Assembly (NCBI RefSeq): GCF_003576645.1
Contig: NC_044919.1
Location: 35,547,072 to 35,611,071, forward strand
DNA length: 64,000 nucleotides
Direction: 5' to 3'
Source of the DNA: Ipomoea triloba
Taxonomy: Eukaryota > Streptophyta > Magnoliopsida > Solanales > Convolvulaceae
This document shows, in pieces, positions 23,401-35,639 of the stretch. A model generated the notes under the pieces. The model had not been told where the DNA came from. It was given only the letters and a program-made list of their open reading frames with translations, and ran no database searches. The translations under genes and the position numbers were made by a program. Numbering within the stretch: position 1 is the stretch's first letter; the number at the start of each line of letters is the position of its first letter.

Positions 23401-24126
23401 AATTAAAAAAAAATGACTAAATGTGAGAATAATATAATAATCGATGATTAAAATTAAAATTTGTTCAAATTTAGTAACGCAATACTACAAAATTAAGAAA
23501 ATAAAATTAAATGTAACAATATTATAATAATTGAAGACTAAAAATAAAATTTACTCTATACTGAAAATTAACTTTATATATTCATATTATCATGTGGGTC
23601 ATAGTCACCGCATAATGATGGTAATTATTGCACACTACAACATTATATAGGCCTATAGGGTAGGGGAGAATATTCAATATTTCGTTTCACATTTAGAAAA
23701 GTACCAAGTCAAGACAATTTGCAATATTTCCAAGATTCCCTAGTCTCATTTCACATTACACGATGTACAAAGAGAAAGCAATATATGCAATATTTGTATG
23801 TATGTCACGTGTCTCATTTGACATTAAAAAAAGTGGAAAGGGAAGAGAATATGCCATACCAATTGCTAATACAAATTTATAATCACAAAAGTTACGAGTT
23901 TAAATCTCAGCTTGAACCGATCAGCTATGAGAAATCTAAGTTGGTTATTCTCATTGTAATTCTTTGCTAGCAAAGATCACAAGATGATAATTATCCAGTA
24001 CACACTCTTAGATAATGACCGCAAATTTTTCACGTTATCAAAAACAACTAGAAAGAAGAAAGGCAAGCAAGCGGCAATAACTTAAGGGATCGGAGAAAGA
24101 CTGGATTCTTGCTGCAGTGCTGCATC

Positions 24127-26375
24127 TCAGTCAGATTTCGGGGTGACCATCATTCTGATCCCAGGTTTGCCAGATGAACTTAACACTTTCATACAGTACC
24201 TCAAATCTGAATCACACATTAGTGTAATCCACTCATCTACCTCATCTTGATACTTGATAAAGAAATTGTCTAGTGTTATTTGAAACCTTGTCTCCAGTTG
24301 CTCCACCAAATATTTCATCGTTGAGGAGGATGGGAGCGGAAACCTTACGGTATTATTCTTATAGGTTAACTTTACGTCCATGGCGCTATTGCCTTGGAGT
24401 GTAGCTGTGCCAGCTTGTTCGGGAAGCGGAGGACATTGTTGACTTCCTTTAAGCTTCTTAGCCCTTTTGCTCTCGCGCCAATTAGGAATGCCAAATTTCC
24501 GACATGCTCGCTTCAATGTGGATGGGCTAACTGCACAAAAATAATGGAGATTCAAGAAAAACAGTGTAAATGTGCCTCTAGGAAAGAAACAACACACTTA
24601 TAGTAGCTTAATTAAGAGGAAAAATTATTGTTTTGCAACTGTCAATTTAGTTTCTACTTTTCAATTTGAACGAATTTAGACGTTTTTAAATTTCTGTCAA
24701 TTAAATGCCTTTGGCACTGTGCCCTTAGGATGTAACCGAGAAGTGCCACTTGGCCGTGTGATTGAGAAGTAAGCATACCTTGTGGTCATATGCAAGAGTC
24801 TACTTTTTAACATAGCTAAGAATTAAGTTTACTCTTGGTTGCCCTTATTTGAGTGTGCACTTCTCAAACGTGTGACTAAGAAGTAAACATACTTACCTTC
24901 CGGTCACTGGTGAAAGTCTACTTTTCGACCTAGTCGATAAGTAAGTTTACTTTTTGGGGACTCAAATAAGGGCAACTAAAGGCTGAATGACGGAATGATG
25001 CAAGGACGAAATTCGTCCAAATTGAAAATTAGAGACTAAATTGACAGCTACAAAACAATTAAGTGACCAAAGCAATATTATATTTTCGGGATAACTTAAA
25101 TATATAAAAAGAAAGTATGGAATACTACTAGTCCGGGCAAGAAAAATATGACACAAGTACCATCAAGAGTTTCAGCAGCAACTTTAAGTGTCTTATCAAG
25201 CACTTTTGCAATAGCCTCGAGGATAATTCCGCTATCTTTCTGCTGCCTGCTGCTGGTGGTGCCTTTTTCCTTTGATCTCTTTGATATGGCAATGGCATCA
25301 TTCATTGCGGGAATTGGGCAGTGATATGATGTGGATGGGGTGTGTTGCATCACCATTCCCCTGCATTCTGATTCAAGTCCAGGCAACATGGCAACAGTAG
25401 TAGTATGATTCAATCTGGAAGGCGCAGGCGCAGAACCAAATTCTAAATAGCGCACCTTTATTTCTTTCCGACTCAGCAACCTTGCAACCCCCTCCACTGC
25501 ACATCTTTCTAAGTGGCACAGAAACAGCCTTTGCAAATTGTGCAGATGGGGCATTTGTACATAGTTCAGAAACGTCCTTCCCAGACACACCAATTTCTGC
25601 ATCTTTGTACAATGATCACCCATTATGGAAATCCCAAATGTATAATTCTTTAGTCCTAAATACAATAGCACCCTTACTGCCACGCCCAGTAACTGTAAAA
25701 TCACATTCCAACAATGCGTTTTTGAGCAGAACCTATACCGACGACTAACAAAGTTCCTTTCCGTCATCTCTCCCCAGGATTCAGGTGCTTGTGCTTCTGA
25801 ACTAACGCAAACAGGGTAATTCTCTTCTGAGGCAAAATCAACTTCCTCACATTTATCCTCATGATTTCTTCTCCCTTCCCTACCTCTACAACCATATTCT
25901 GACAAAGCCATTCCAAGTGGAGCAGAAAGGCTGGCACACACAGTTTCCTTGGCTTACAAGGGTTGAGAGTTATAAAACATCTGGAGCAAGGCTTGAAAGT
26001 TTGCCAATTCTGTAACATTTGAACCACTACACTATACTCATTATCACCCCACAGCCTACCCGGGTCAAAACTTCCCAGGGAATCATCGGACGAGTTCGCC
26101 GTCCTTGGTGAACTCACCACCATTCTTCCCGGCGATTGAGTGGGCACATCCAACACATCTTCGAGAAGATAATCCTCTATATTAAAAGAGTCGTGGTCGT
26201 CATCATTGCTTTCTGGCCGCATCATTTCCTTCCCTTTCTGTAACTGTTGAACCTCACTATGCTCTTCATAATTCCAAAACAAGTCCAAATTCTCACCATA
26301 TGGTAGCGGTTGAGCTTGTTCTGCAAGCCCCTGAGATGGAAAATTTTCAGCAGAGGGGTTCTCAAGAATTGCCAT
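24127..26375 (-). pseudogene. Divergent NIN-like protein (RWP-RK + PB1), probably degenerate
   Basis: Start ATG at 26375; an acidic N-terminus (to about 26000) includes SFNIEDYLLEDVLDVP. The last two exons are clear. One ends at 25161 with KDSGIILEAIAKVLDKTLKVAAETLD, the first half of an RWP-RK domain. The other, 24530-24127, supplies VSPSTLKRACRKFGIPNW followed by a PB1 domain (VKLTYKNNTVRFPL...KYQDEVDEWITLMCDSDLRYCMKVL). The canonical RWPxRK box reads IPNWRESKR, a diverged form. Between them the frame changes near 25950 and the GAF-like domain is short (ASLSAPLGM...CEEVDFASE). An intron with donor near 26060 and acceptor near 25951 could bridge the frames, but a frameshift is equally possible. 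Family role: nitrate-responsive transcription factors. Total about 500 codons, against 700-1000 for typical NLPs. Confidence 0.65.
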
Positions 26376-26627
26376 GGGTGCAGTTGAGTAGCTGGATGGA
26401 TGGGTAATGTGAGATAATTGTGGAAAATGGAGCTTAATTTTGACTAAGCTGGGGAGCTTTGCATTGATTGTGGGTGTATCAGCTAGGATCAATCAATCAA
26501 TATATAACATAACTAACGATGGCCTCTTGGTCTGAACCTTCCCAAATATGAGCCTATACTAGATTGTGCGAGTGCTGTTTTGAAAGGGGTCGACAATACT
26601 TGGAAGAGGTCAAAAGGGGAAGGAAGT

Positions 26628-26860
26628 TGTTATTTTTCACTCATTAACTAATGTAAGAATGCTTTGGAAAAACATGTGAATGTTTTCTAAGGGGTTCAAA
26701 TATAGAAAAACATTAGTTATTTTTCACTCATTAACTATTGTAAGAATGTTTGGACAAATATGTGAATGTTTTTAAGGGGTTCAAATATAGAAAAGACCAG
26801 TTATTTTTCACTCATTAACTATTATTGTAAGAAAATTTTGGACAAATATCTTTGTAAGGG
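26628..26860. repeat. Tandem repeat upstream of the NIN-like gene
   Basis: Three units of about 85 bases, each with TTTTTCACTCATTAACTA, TGTAAGAATG, and GGGGTTCAAATATAGAAA (starts near 26638, 26725 and 26809). A fourth partial unit lies near 27045-27090. It lies 250-500 bases 5' of the predicted start. Confidence 0.75.
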
Positions 26861-27562
26861 TGTTGAATTCTCAACTCCAAAACCCTCATTGTCTCGACCT
26901 GACAGAGCATGTAAATCACTCATTTTGAGAGACACTACAGACTACAGTTCATGAGACTCAATTCATGTGGGCTTTTTTATAAAAATAAAAAAAATAAATA
27001 TTTATCCATGTGATCAACTGAGTTGTCCATGCGAGCATTGTTTTGGACAAATATGTGAATGTTTTCAAGGGGTTCAAATATAGAAAATACTAATTTAATT
27101 ATAAAATTAGTTTTTGGTGTACGTGCTTATATGCATTTTCAATAAAACTGAAATAATTGAGATGGAATGTTAAATAAATCAAGAATACACCAATTATTTT
27201 GTACATCTTTGTAAAAAATACATCTTGACTTTTTACATCTTATTGGCCTATATCTCCAACAAGTGCAATTATTTAATGTAATAGCGCATTAAAGGAATAT
27301 TGTGCTTCAAATATAGTTTAATTGGTTAAGAACTGAAAAAAAAATATGTTCATAAGTGAAAAAGTAATGAATTTAAGTTTATTGTAAATATTATTTTCAA
27401 AAAAAAAAAAAGTTTATTGTAAATATTTTTGTACAAATAATTGAGAGACGACAAAAGTTGACAATTCACGAATCAAATATCAGCATGCAGGCATAGTGCC
27501 ACCATGACCTAAGCTTTATGAATTGACAGCAATAATTCAATCCAAAAACCACTACACGTCAA

Positions 27563-29900
27563 TGAGCTTAAAATATAAATATCTAAATAATTAACCTTCA
27601 ATGACTTTTTACATGTTCAACCAATCAATTCTATGCATATAAATAGTGAACTTTGTACATTTAAATCATGAACAGAGACAAATTAAAACCACTGTGAGGG
27701 CAGCTGTCCTCACTCCTTCCACCACACTCTGTATGTATATATACACATATATAGTATTAACTTCTATAAAAAAAAATTATATTTATGTTTAAATTATTAA
27801 TAGTTTGAGTAGTTTAGTTTATTAAGCTCTAAATATAATGGTAAAATGTTTATATTACACGTTCAAATTTCATTAGCAACTCTTTTTCTTATTTTCTCTA
27901 GTTTATTTTAACTCTTTCATTTCTTTCCAAGATAAATTAAATATTTTTCAGTCCGCTTTTTATGAATCATTTAATTAACAAATTAAGTGCACTTTTAATT
28001 TACTTTTTATTAATCATTTAATTAATGTAATATACAAGTTTTTATTATACTTCATTGTATTCAAATTAATTTAGAAAAAAATTAAAGTTGATTTAACTAA
28101 AATAAATTAAAATTAAAAAGTATTTATGAATATAGTGTAATTCAAATTATTTTAATCGATTATGTTTAATTCATATTTTGTCATAAATATTTTTACATTT
28201 TCACCATAAATATATTTTTGACTCCGACCCTAACTATCATGTAATCTATTAAAAATATTCTATTGTAATTTATAATGCATTTTATATTTTGTATTTTATC
28301 CTTTTTATGACTGTTTGGTATTTTTGTTATTAACATTTCTAACGTCATTTAAAATTCGCCTTCACTTAATTGTTTTTTGTATCCATCTCTGATCATGCAC
28401 CCTCAAACTATTTTCAAACTATTGTACACACATTCAAATAATGAGTATTACTTATAAAAATAATATACTCTATGAATAGTCTACTCGATCCAAAACTCAC
28501 TCTCAAGTCTCAACCATATTTCCAACCAGTTTTATAAAATTAAAGGAAACCCCCACGTCCTTTCAGTCCCGTGGCAACGTATATATATGTTGGTGAAAGT
28601 GGGATTAACATGGAACTCAGCCCATTAAGTCTTCAAACAGCTCTCTACTGGCTTCCTGTCACTGGACATTGGGTTAAAGCCCAAATATTCCTATTAGTAA
28701 TGCATCATATAATTAAAATCTATTACATATATAGGGATAAAACAAAATTTTTATGGTATTCATAAGCACAGAAAATTTTTGCTTTCAACCCTGAATAAAA
28801 GGTACATTTTTAATATACTAAATTTACATTATTTATGTAGTGAATATAATATACAATATTTTGATAGTATTCAAAATAATGTATCTTAAGTACTCAAATA
28901 ATGTACCTTCAGTACACAAATAATGTAATTTACTACGAGTATATTAAAAATGTACATTTTATTCATGATTCACATAGTTGTGTAGTTCATGGTCCATGAA
29001 ATAATGATTGAAACTAGTGTCAAATGTTTGTGCGTAGTAAGCAAATGTTTGTGCGCAGTAGACAAATATCTAACATCTATGTTCAGCTGAATTACCATGA
29101 TTTACATCTTCCCATATGCTCTGTTGGACCCTTAGGGTTGGGATTCAACCTTTTTAATGAATGGGAAGAAAGATTGTTCCTACTTCCTTTTAGAATTTAT
29201 ACATGATCTTATTAAGTACTCATTTGACAAATCCTTTAGTATTTAATAAACTTTTATTGGGACAAAATAATATTATACCCACTTCATTAATATATCGTAA
29301 TGACTGGGATAAAAATGGGATGAATGTATAGAAAAGCAACATATTTTACAATGTAATATCTGTTCATAGCTACTTTCTCAACCGACTGAAGCACAAAGAG
29401 TCAACAGATGCCTCCACAGAAACTCCAGAAACTTGAACCCACTCCCTTCCACAGGAAAGTGTACACCGAGTACTGCTTGACCGCAAAGTCTTTGGGTTCC
29501 TAAACGCTGATTATGCCACCTATGGTCTCAAAGGTACGATGGAGGAGGTGTCTTTTCTGGAGCATTATATTGTTGCACTATTTTAATGGCCCTATTTGTT
29601 GAACAAGTGGGAATTGAAAAGGTGAAATTTAAAAGAATGAAAATGCATGTGATAGTGGGATAATGATAATGATTTTGGTGGCCTTCACCATTCAATAGGA
29701 TAGGCACTAGATAGCTTAGTGACTGCTGATGATTTTCATTTTTTTTTTTCCTTTTTTTAATAGGCTCAACACTAATTTGTCGATATTAATATAGGCTAAT
29801 TTGATTATGATGGCTCAACCTATAAGTCCATTGAGTCATTAATTCAATAAAGCATGTGGTAATATAGATTCATTGAGTTATTACTACAAGTTGACGTAGG
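27563..29900. repeat. Segmental duplication, right copy (pairs with 21363-23400)
   Basis: Direct-orientation copy of the left segment, with an extra block of about 700 bases at 27680-28397 and a reverse SINE fragment at 29352-29500. Together the two copies bracket the NIN-like gene. No gene recognised. Confidence 0.8.
29352..29500 (-). mobile_element. tRNA-derived SINE, reverse, 3' end truncated
   Basis: Minus-strand reading shows the tRNA-like head (ACTTTGCGGTCAAGCAGTAC), a B-box-like GGTTCAAGT, and the family body with GACTCTTTGTGCTTCAGTCGG. No A-tail remains. Confidence 0.6.
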
Positions 29901-30283
29901 ACAAGGGAAACCAAATTAAAAGAACACAAACACCTACAATATAATTCAAACTCAAAGACTTTCAATAATATTCAAACTTAAACTTCTCAATACAAAAGTC
30001 TGTTTAAATAAACAATTAATTAAGAAAATAGACGAGTTGCAAATATTAAAAGCTAGCATGACAAGTATAGGTAATCATACAGCTCCACAAACAAATATAG
30101 GTAATGCCTATACTGGTAGAGCCACACCCCACTATCACACTGATTTTGTTATTATGGTCTAATTTTTACGTGTTTGTTGGCCTAATTACACATTTTTTAT
30201 TCAATGACTCAATTGCAAAAAGTGTAAAAGTTTAGTGGTCTATTTAACACTTTTTTTTAATAGTTCTTGCTTATTGAAAATAA

Positions 30284-30743
30284 GGGTCACACTTGTATGA
30301 GACCGTCTCACGGATCCTTATTCGTGAGACGAGTCGGGTCGGGTCAAAGCACCATGCAAATGTCATACTTATATGTGCAAATGTCATACTTATATGCTCA
30401 AATATAACACTAATTAAAAATACAATTTTTGTTACTTATAAGAGAAAAAGTAATACATTTTTCATATTAAGTAATGTTGACAAGTGCCTCTTACTTATGA
30501 GGGCAAATATAATACTTTTGAGGAAAAATGTAATACTTTTAAATCGAAATGTAAAAGTATTGTATTTTTCCTTAAAAGTATTACATTTATCCTAATAAGT
30601 AACAAAAATTTTATTCCTGATTAATTAGTATTACATTTGAGCGTATAAGTATGGCATTTGTGCATATAAGTGTTATATTTGCATCTTGACCCGACCCGAC
30701 CCGTCCCGTCTCATGGTGAGACGGTTTCACACAAGTTTTTGCC
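30284..30743. mobile_element. Foldback MITE, Mutator type
   Basis: 460 bp, arms of about 200 bases that are reverse complements of each other: ACTTGTATGAGACCGTCTCA at the left and GAGACGGTTTCACACAAGT at the right, with GGGTCGGGTC blocks just inside. A perfect 9-bp duplication TGAAAATAA flanks it at 30275-30283 and 30744-30752. No coding capacity. Confidence 0.85.
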
Positions 30744-30752
30744 TGAAAATAA

Positions 30753-31919
30753 TAGTTAATTTCATTTTTGTTTTAGATTTATGCATGTGTGGCAATCCAC
30801 TTTTAGTCTTTTTTATTACAATATCAATCTTTGGTTTCATTATTATTGTGACATGACCATTTTTATCTTCCGTCAACAAAATAGTTGAAATGACGTTAAA
30901 TACAAGGGTATTTTGATCTTTTTTATACAAAGTTGGTTGACTCGTTATATTTTTATTTTTATTTTTTTTGAAAAAATCCTTATTTGATATGAGAACCGAA
31001 ATGCCCTTGTAGTTTTTAAGGGCATTTAAATGATTTTGTTAATAAATGACCAAAATATTGTCATGCTACAATAATATTAGCACCAAAGGTGATGTTCTAA
31101 TAAAAAATTACTAAAAGTGGACTACCACCTATAAATCTAGGATAAAAAATTGAAATTAACTCTTGAAAATAATTATAACATTAATAAAACAAAAAAATAA
31201 ATAAATTCTAACTAAATGTAACATTAATAATTGTATTATATTGACTTAATTAAACACTGATTGATTACGTCACTGGATTGTCTCAAAGTGACGTTGGCGG
31301 AGCATCGACCTGAGGAGGTGTCTTTTCTTATGCACTTTATATTGAACAAGTGGGACGATTATGGGGAAAATATGTTAATTATCGCGTGCTTGGATAATGA
31401 TTATGCAGGGAATGTGGGTTTTGCCCAAAATGATTGTAAATCTACACTTTTTGACTTGATAATGTTTTTTTTTTTTCATTTTAAACATAAATTGACAGAT
31501 CACACTTTGTGATAAAAAAAATTATTAATAAAAATGACAAAGATAAATAATATATTTTTCCTTAAAGAGGTGAAATTATGAAAGGAATGTATTATGTATA
31601 CCATCACTATTTGTAGCTAGTTTTTTACTATTCATTGTAATATTGTATTTTATCAAACTAAAATCGACAATCTTAATTAAGTTATATTTATCACTGTAAT
31701 ACTTCTTCACTTCTAAAAGTGAGTTCTATTGTCATATATAACATATTTGTAATACATTGATTTTTTTTACATCCCTACAATTCAACTGGACTTTAAATAA
31801 TAATAATAAAAATAAGTCAACCTTACTATTTGGTAAGGTAGGTAGGTGTGATTGTAGTTGCCAAAAAGTAGCAAAAGTGTTGAATAAAAGGCTTGTAACA
31901 ATATGAAGTCTTTCTTTCC

Positions 31920-31922
<3 letters not shown>
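30753..31922. other. Gene-free AT-rich stretch
   Basis: No element ends or domains recognised. A reading frame at 31261-31512 has no recognisable motif. Confidence 0.35.
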
Positions 31923-31950
<28 letters not shown>

Positions 31951-31951
<1 letters not shown>

Positions 31952-32013
31952 AAGATCAAGTTTACCTTTATAATTTTCTTCATTTCATTATGACATGGTC
32001 AATGTCATGTCAC

Positions 32014-32047
<34 letters not shown>

Positions 32048-32110
32048 GAAGATCAAGTTTACCTTTATAATTTTCTTCATTTCATTATGACATGGTCAAT
32101 GTCATGTCAC

Positions 32111-32144
<34 letters not shown>

Positions 32145-32207
32145 GAAGATCAAGTTTACCTTTATAATTTTCTTCATTTCATTATGACATGGTCAATGTC
32201 ATGTCAC

Positions 32208-32241
<34 letters not shown>

Positions 32242-32304
32242 GAAGATCAAGTTTACCTTTATAATTTTCTTCATTTCATTATGACATGGTCAATGTCATG
32301 TCAC

Positions 32305-32338
<34 letters not shown>

Positions 32339-32401
32339 GAAGATCAAGTTTACCTTTATAATTTTCTTCATTTCATTATGACATGGTCAATGTCATGTCA
32401 C

Positions 32402-32435
<34 letters not shown>

Positions 32436-32498
32436 GAAGATCAAGTTTACCTTTATAATTTTCTTCATTTCATTATGACATGGTCAATGTCATGTCAC

Positions 32499-32532
<34 letters not shown>

Positions 32533-32595
32533 GAAGATCAAGTTTACCTTTATAATTTTCTTCATTTCATTATGACATGGTCAATGTCATGTCAC

Positions 32596-32629
<34 letters not shown>

Positions 32630-32692
32630 GAAGATCAAGTTTACCTTTATAATTTTCTTCATTTCATTATGACATGGTCAATGTCATGTCAC

Positions 32693-32726
<34 letters not shown>

Positions 32727-32789
32727 GAAGATCAAGTTTACCTTTATAATTTTCTTCATTTCATTATGACATGGTCAATGTCATGTCAC

Positions 32790-32823
<34 letters not shown>

Positions 32824-32908
32824 GAAGATCAAGTTTACCTTTATAATTTTCTTCATTTCATTATGACATGGTCAATGTCATGTCACTTTTTTTTTTTTTT
32901 TTTTTTTT
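31951..32908. repeat. Minisatellite: ten copies of a 97-bp unit
   Basis: The word GAAGATCAAG starts at 31951, 32048, 32145, 32242, 32339, 32436, 32533, 32630, 32727 and 32824, exactly 97 bases apart. Each unit has a 63-base unique part ending TGACATGGTCAATGTCATGT, which contains the inverted repeat TGACATG/CATGTCA, then a run of about 18 T followed by about 17 A, itself a palindrome. By eye the copies are identical. An A-run precedes the first unit. Confidence 0.95.
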
Positions 32909-32919
32909 GAAAAAAAATC

Positions 32920-33505
32920 ATGAATAGAAGAAATATTGAATACAATAAAGAATAGAAGACAACCAAATGTGAGAATCAGCCCCAAAATCTACCGCCCTAG
33001 TAATGGTGTGGACAAGTATACTCGCTGATCTATGAATATGACAAAAGAATATCAAAGTACCTAACAAGTAAACGACAATTCGCAATAATCCAACCTGCGT
33101 AAGAACGATCCGAATAAAATTAGTCAAAAAACTAGCTTGCTAACAATCAATAGGGCAATGAGTGATGATGACAATTACACTCTTTGTCTCATTTTATGTG
33201 TTGGGTTCAGTTGATGAGGTTTGACTGAGCTTATTTACAATTTAATTTTTCATAATATTAAGTTTAGAATTAGTATGTAAAGTTTATATATTTAGAAACT
33301 ATATTAAAAGTACTATTAAACACAAAAAATTAAATTTTTTAAAAAATCATTCAAAGTGACCTCGCAAATATTTTCCTCCCCACAACAAATAAAATCACTA
33401 AATTTATTTTAAACACAAAAAATCAAATTTAAAAAAGAAAATAATTCAAAGTAACCTCGCAAATATTTTCCTCCCCACAACAAATAAAATTAATAAATTT
33501 ATTTT
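32920..33505. other. Gene-free AT-rich stretch with a short internal direct repeat
   Basis: A segment of about 75 bases (ACCTCGCAAATATTTTCCTC, near 33359) recurs once directly behind itself near 33452. Nothing else recognised. Confidence 0.4.
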
Positions 33506-33589
33506 TGTCAGAAGTCGGATTTGAACCCACGCCTTCTCACAAAGACCAAAACTTGAGTCTGGCACCTTAGACCACTCAACCATCCTGCC
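33506..33589 (-). tRNA. tRNA-Leu(CAA)-like gene, probably a relic
   Basis: The minus strand reads as an 84-base tRNA with A box TGGTTGAGTGG, anticodon loop CTCAAGT (anticodon CAA) in a stem CCAGA/TTTGG, the long variable arm typical of tRNA-Leu, and B box GGTTCAAATCC. Compared with the usual plant sequence it has mismatches in the acceptor stem (GGCAGGA/TTCTGAC) and T stem (GTGGG/CCGAC), and no T-run terminator follows directly on the minus strand. Therefore it may be a pseudogene. Confidence 0.65.
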
Positions 33590-35607
33590 ATTTATTTATA
33601 ATTTTGATCTACAATTATAAATTATCTAGTCAATTCCCCACCTGGACACAGCCAAAATCTAATTTATGTTATGAATTATAAATATATTAATGTAAAACTA
33701 CTATAAATGGCTATACGGCTCAATATTTTTTTTTATTAATATGATATTAAATAAATTATTAATTCATTCAATTAATTATAATAATAATATTCATCTATAA
33801 TAACAACAAGAGAGTGGATAAAACTCTAACGCACTTGTTTAAAGAGTGAAATTTCACTATAGACTATTGGAGAGTACATCTCAATTAGAGAAACTTTTAG
33901 TCTTCATCACGTACTATTTTTCTAAAAAGGATTAATTAGATGTGAATTGTTATAGTGATGAATGCATCTTAAATAGCAGTTGGTGACTTGGCGTGGTATC
34001 AAATTTGCCTACATAAGATATTATAGTGATCATAGATATTAAATCTTTAATCAATCTCTCGCTGTTGAAATTATACAACCTTGATTATTAATCACTCCCA
34101 CTTTCTAGTTGCGGATGAGTGGTCATTTTGGGTACAAATATATGTGAGATTCACTTCCAATTTGGATCGGGTCAAAGTGAATTCAAATTCTCCTAAGTCG
34201 GACAAATAAATTGATATATTGTACTATCAAAATAGAAAATGGATAAATGAAAAATTGATTCTCAAAATGTACTCATGATTTAGAAAATAGAATTTAGAAG
34301 GCTTGTAAGAAGTCTGTCTCACATCGGAAAAGGGGTGTGAGTTTACACTAGTATATATACAATTCATCTTTTTGAGAAGTTTGAATTATACAACATAAAG
34401 GCCATGTCTATGCATCATTGTTGCTCAGCAGATTATTTCTTAAAATTTAAATCCATGTTTTTTTTGCACTAGTCAATTTCATATATTAGAGTTGAGTTAG
34501 GCACACGACTCGACCGAGCTAGGCACTCAACTCGCCCTAGATGGCCAATTAGTCGCTTAGCCGACTAAAAGCAGCTTAAGGCTGAAATCGCCTCGACCTA
34601 AGGACGCCTAGGACCTAGTCGGTACCTAGGCTGATTTTTACAATACTGATTTGTAGTTTTGTACTATATACCTCCTTCACTATTCACTCGTCAAACAAAA
34701 AATTGACGAGATTTAGAACTAACAAAACAAGAAATTAAAACAACCACACATCATAAACGAAGCGTGTATTGCCTTATTAGAAGCCATTTAATTCTTCAAC
34801 ATCCATTATCACTGCCCACCCACCCTGATCACAAATATGTCTACTAGCGGTTATTAGACACGCCACCTCAAATGATGCATCTCCATCAATTGCGACTGTC
34901 TTTTTATTGTGTTTTCTTTTCGAGTTTTGGTGTTTGGTGCAAACATTGCTGAATCTTTAGGGTAACATGCGACGACACAAGCAAAAGAACAGAAGATGGC
35001 AGTGGTCCAGGGAACTGCGAAGACTTAGAACTACGCATGAAGCTACTTTACTACAAGAACCATACATGCATTTATCAAGTGCTGTGGTTGATAAGGACAA
35101 ATTCATTTGCATGTCCTATGTTATAAAAGTACCTTCTTTAATTTTTTCAGGATTTTGATTTGCAACAACAAATGATTTTTTTTATAACATGTTAACATAT
35201 TGTGTACCTGTCGTCAACCATTTATCTGTCTGTAATTACCAATGTTATTTACTTTTAATTTATTTATAGATATAAAAAATTTTAACTGCAAGTACAAAAT
35301 ATGTTAATTGAGACACACAATTTTTTGACCACGTTTACTATTTATTATTAACCTTAGTCCTTCTAACAATTGCTTTTAGAGGTGGTGGGCCGTGGTCGGC
35401 GGATGGACCTGAATTATTGGCTTCTCCGGTGTTACACACCGGCTTTTTGTAGGGTGCTTTCTCCGAGAAGGACCGATTTTGACATTGGATCCCAAGAAGG
35501 ATCTTCATGAAAATGGATCCAAAGCAAGGAAAAGCTTCTTCCTGTAGACTTTCTCTATGTAAATGAGAATCGATTTTCTCATTCTTAATGAAAAAAAAAA
35601 AAGTGAA

Positions 35608-35639
<32 letters not shown>

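Noticed and set aside
31951..32908. CRISPR-like regular repeats
   Set aside because: Units are fully identical with no variable spacers, and this is plant nuclear DNA; it is a minisatellite.
34967..35158. Small basic protein starting MRRHKQKNRRWQW
   Set aside because: No family resemblance, AT-rich 3' half, no supporting signals; length expected by chance.
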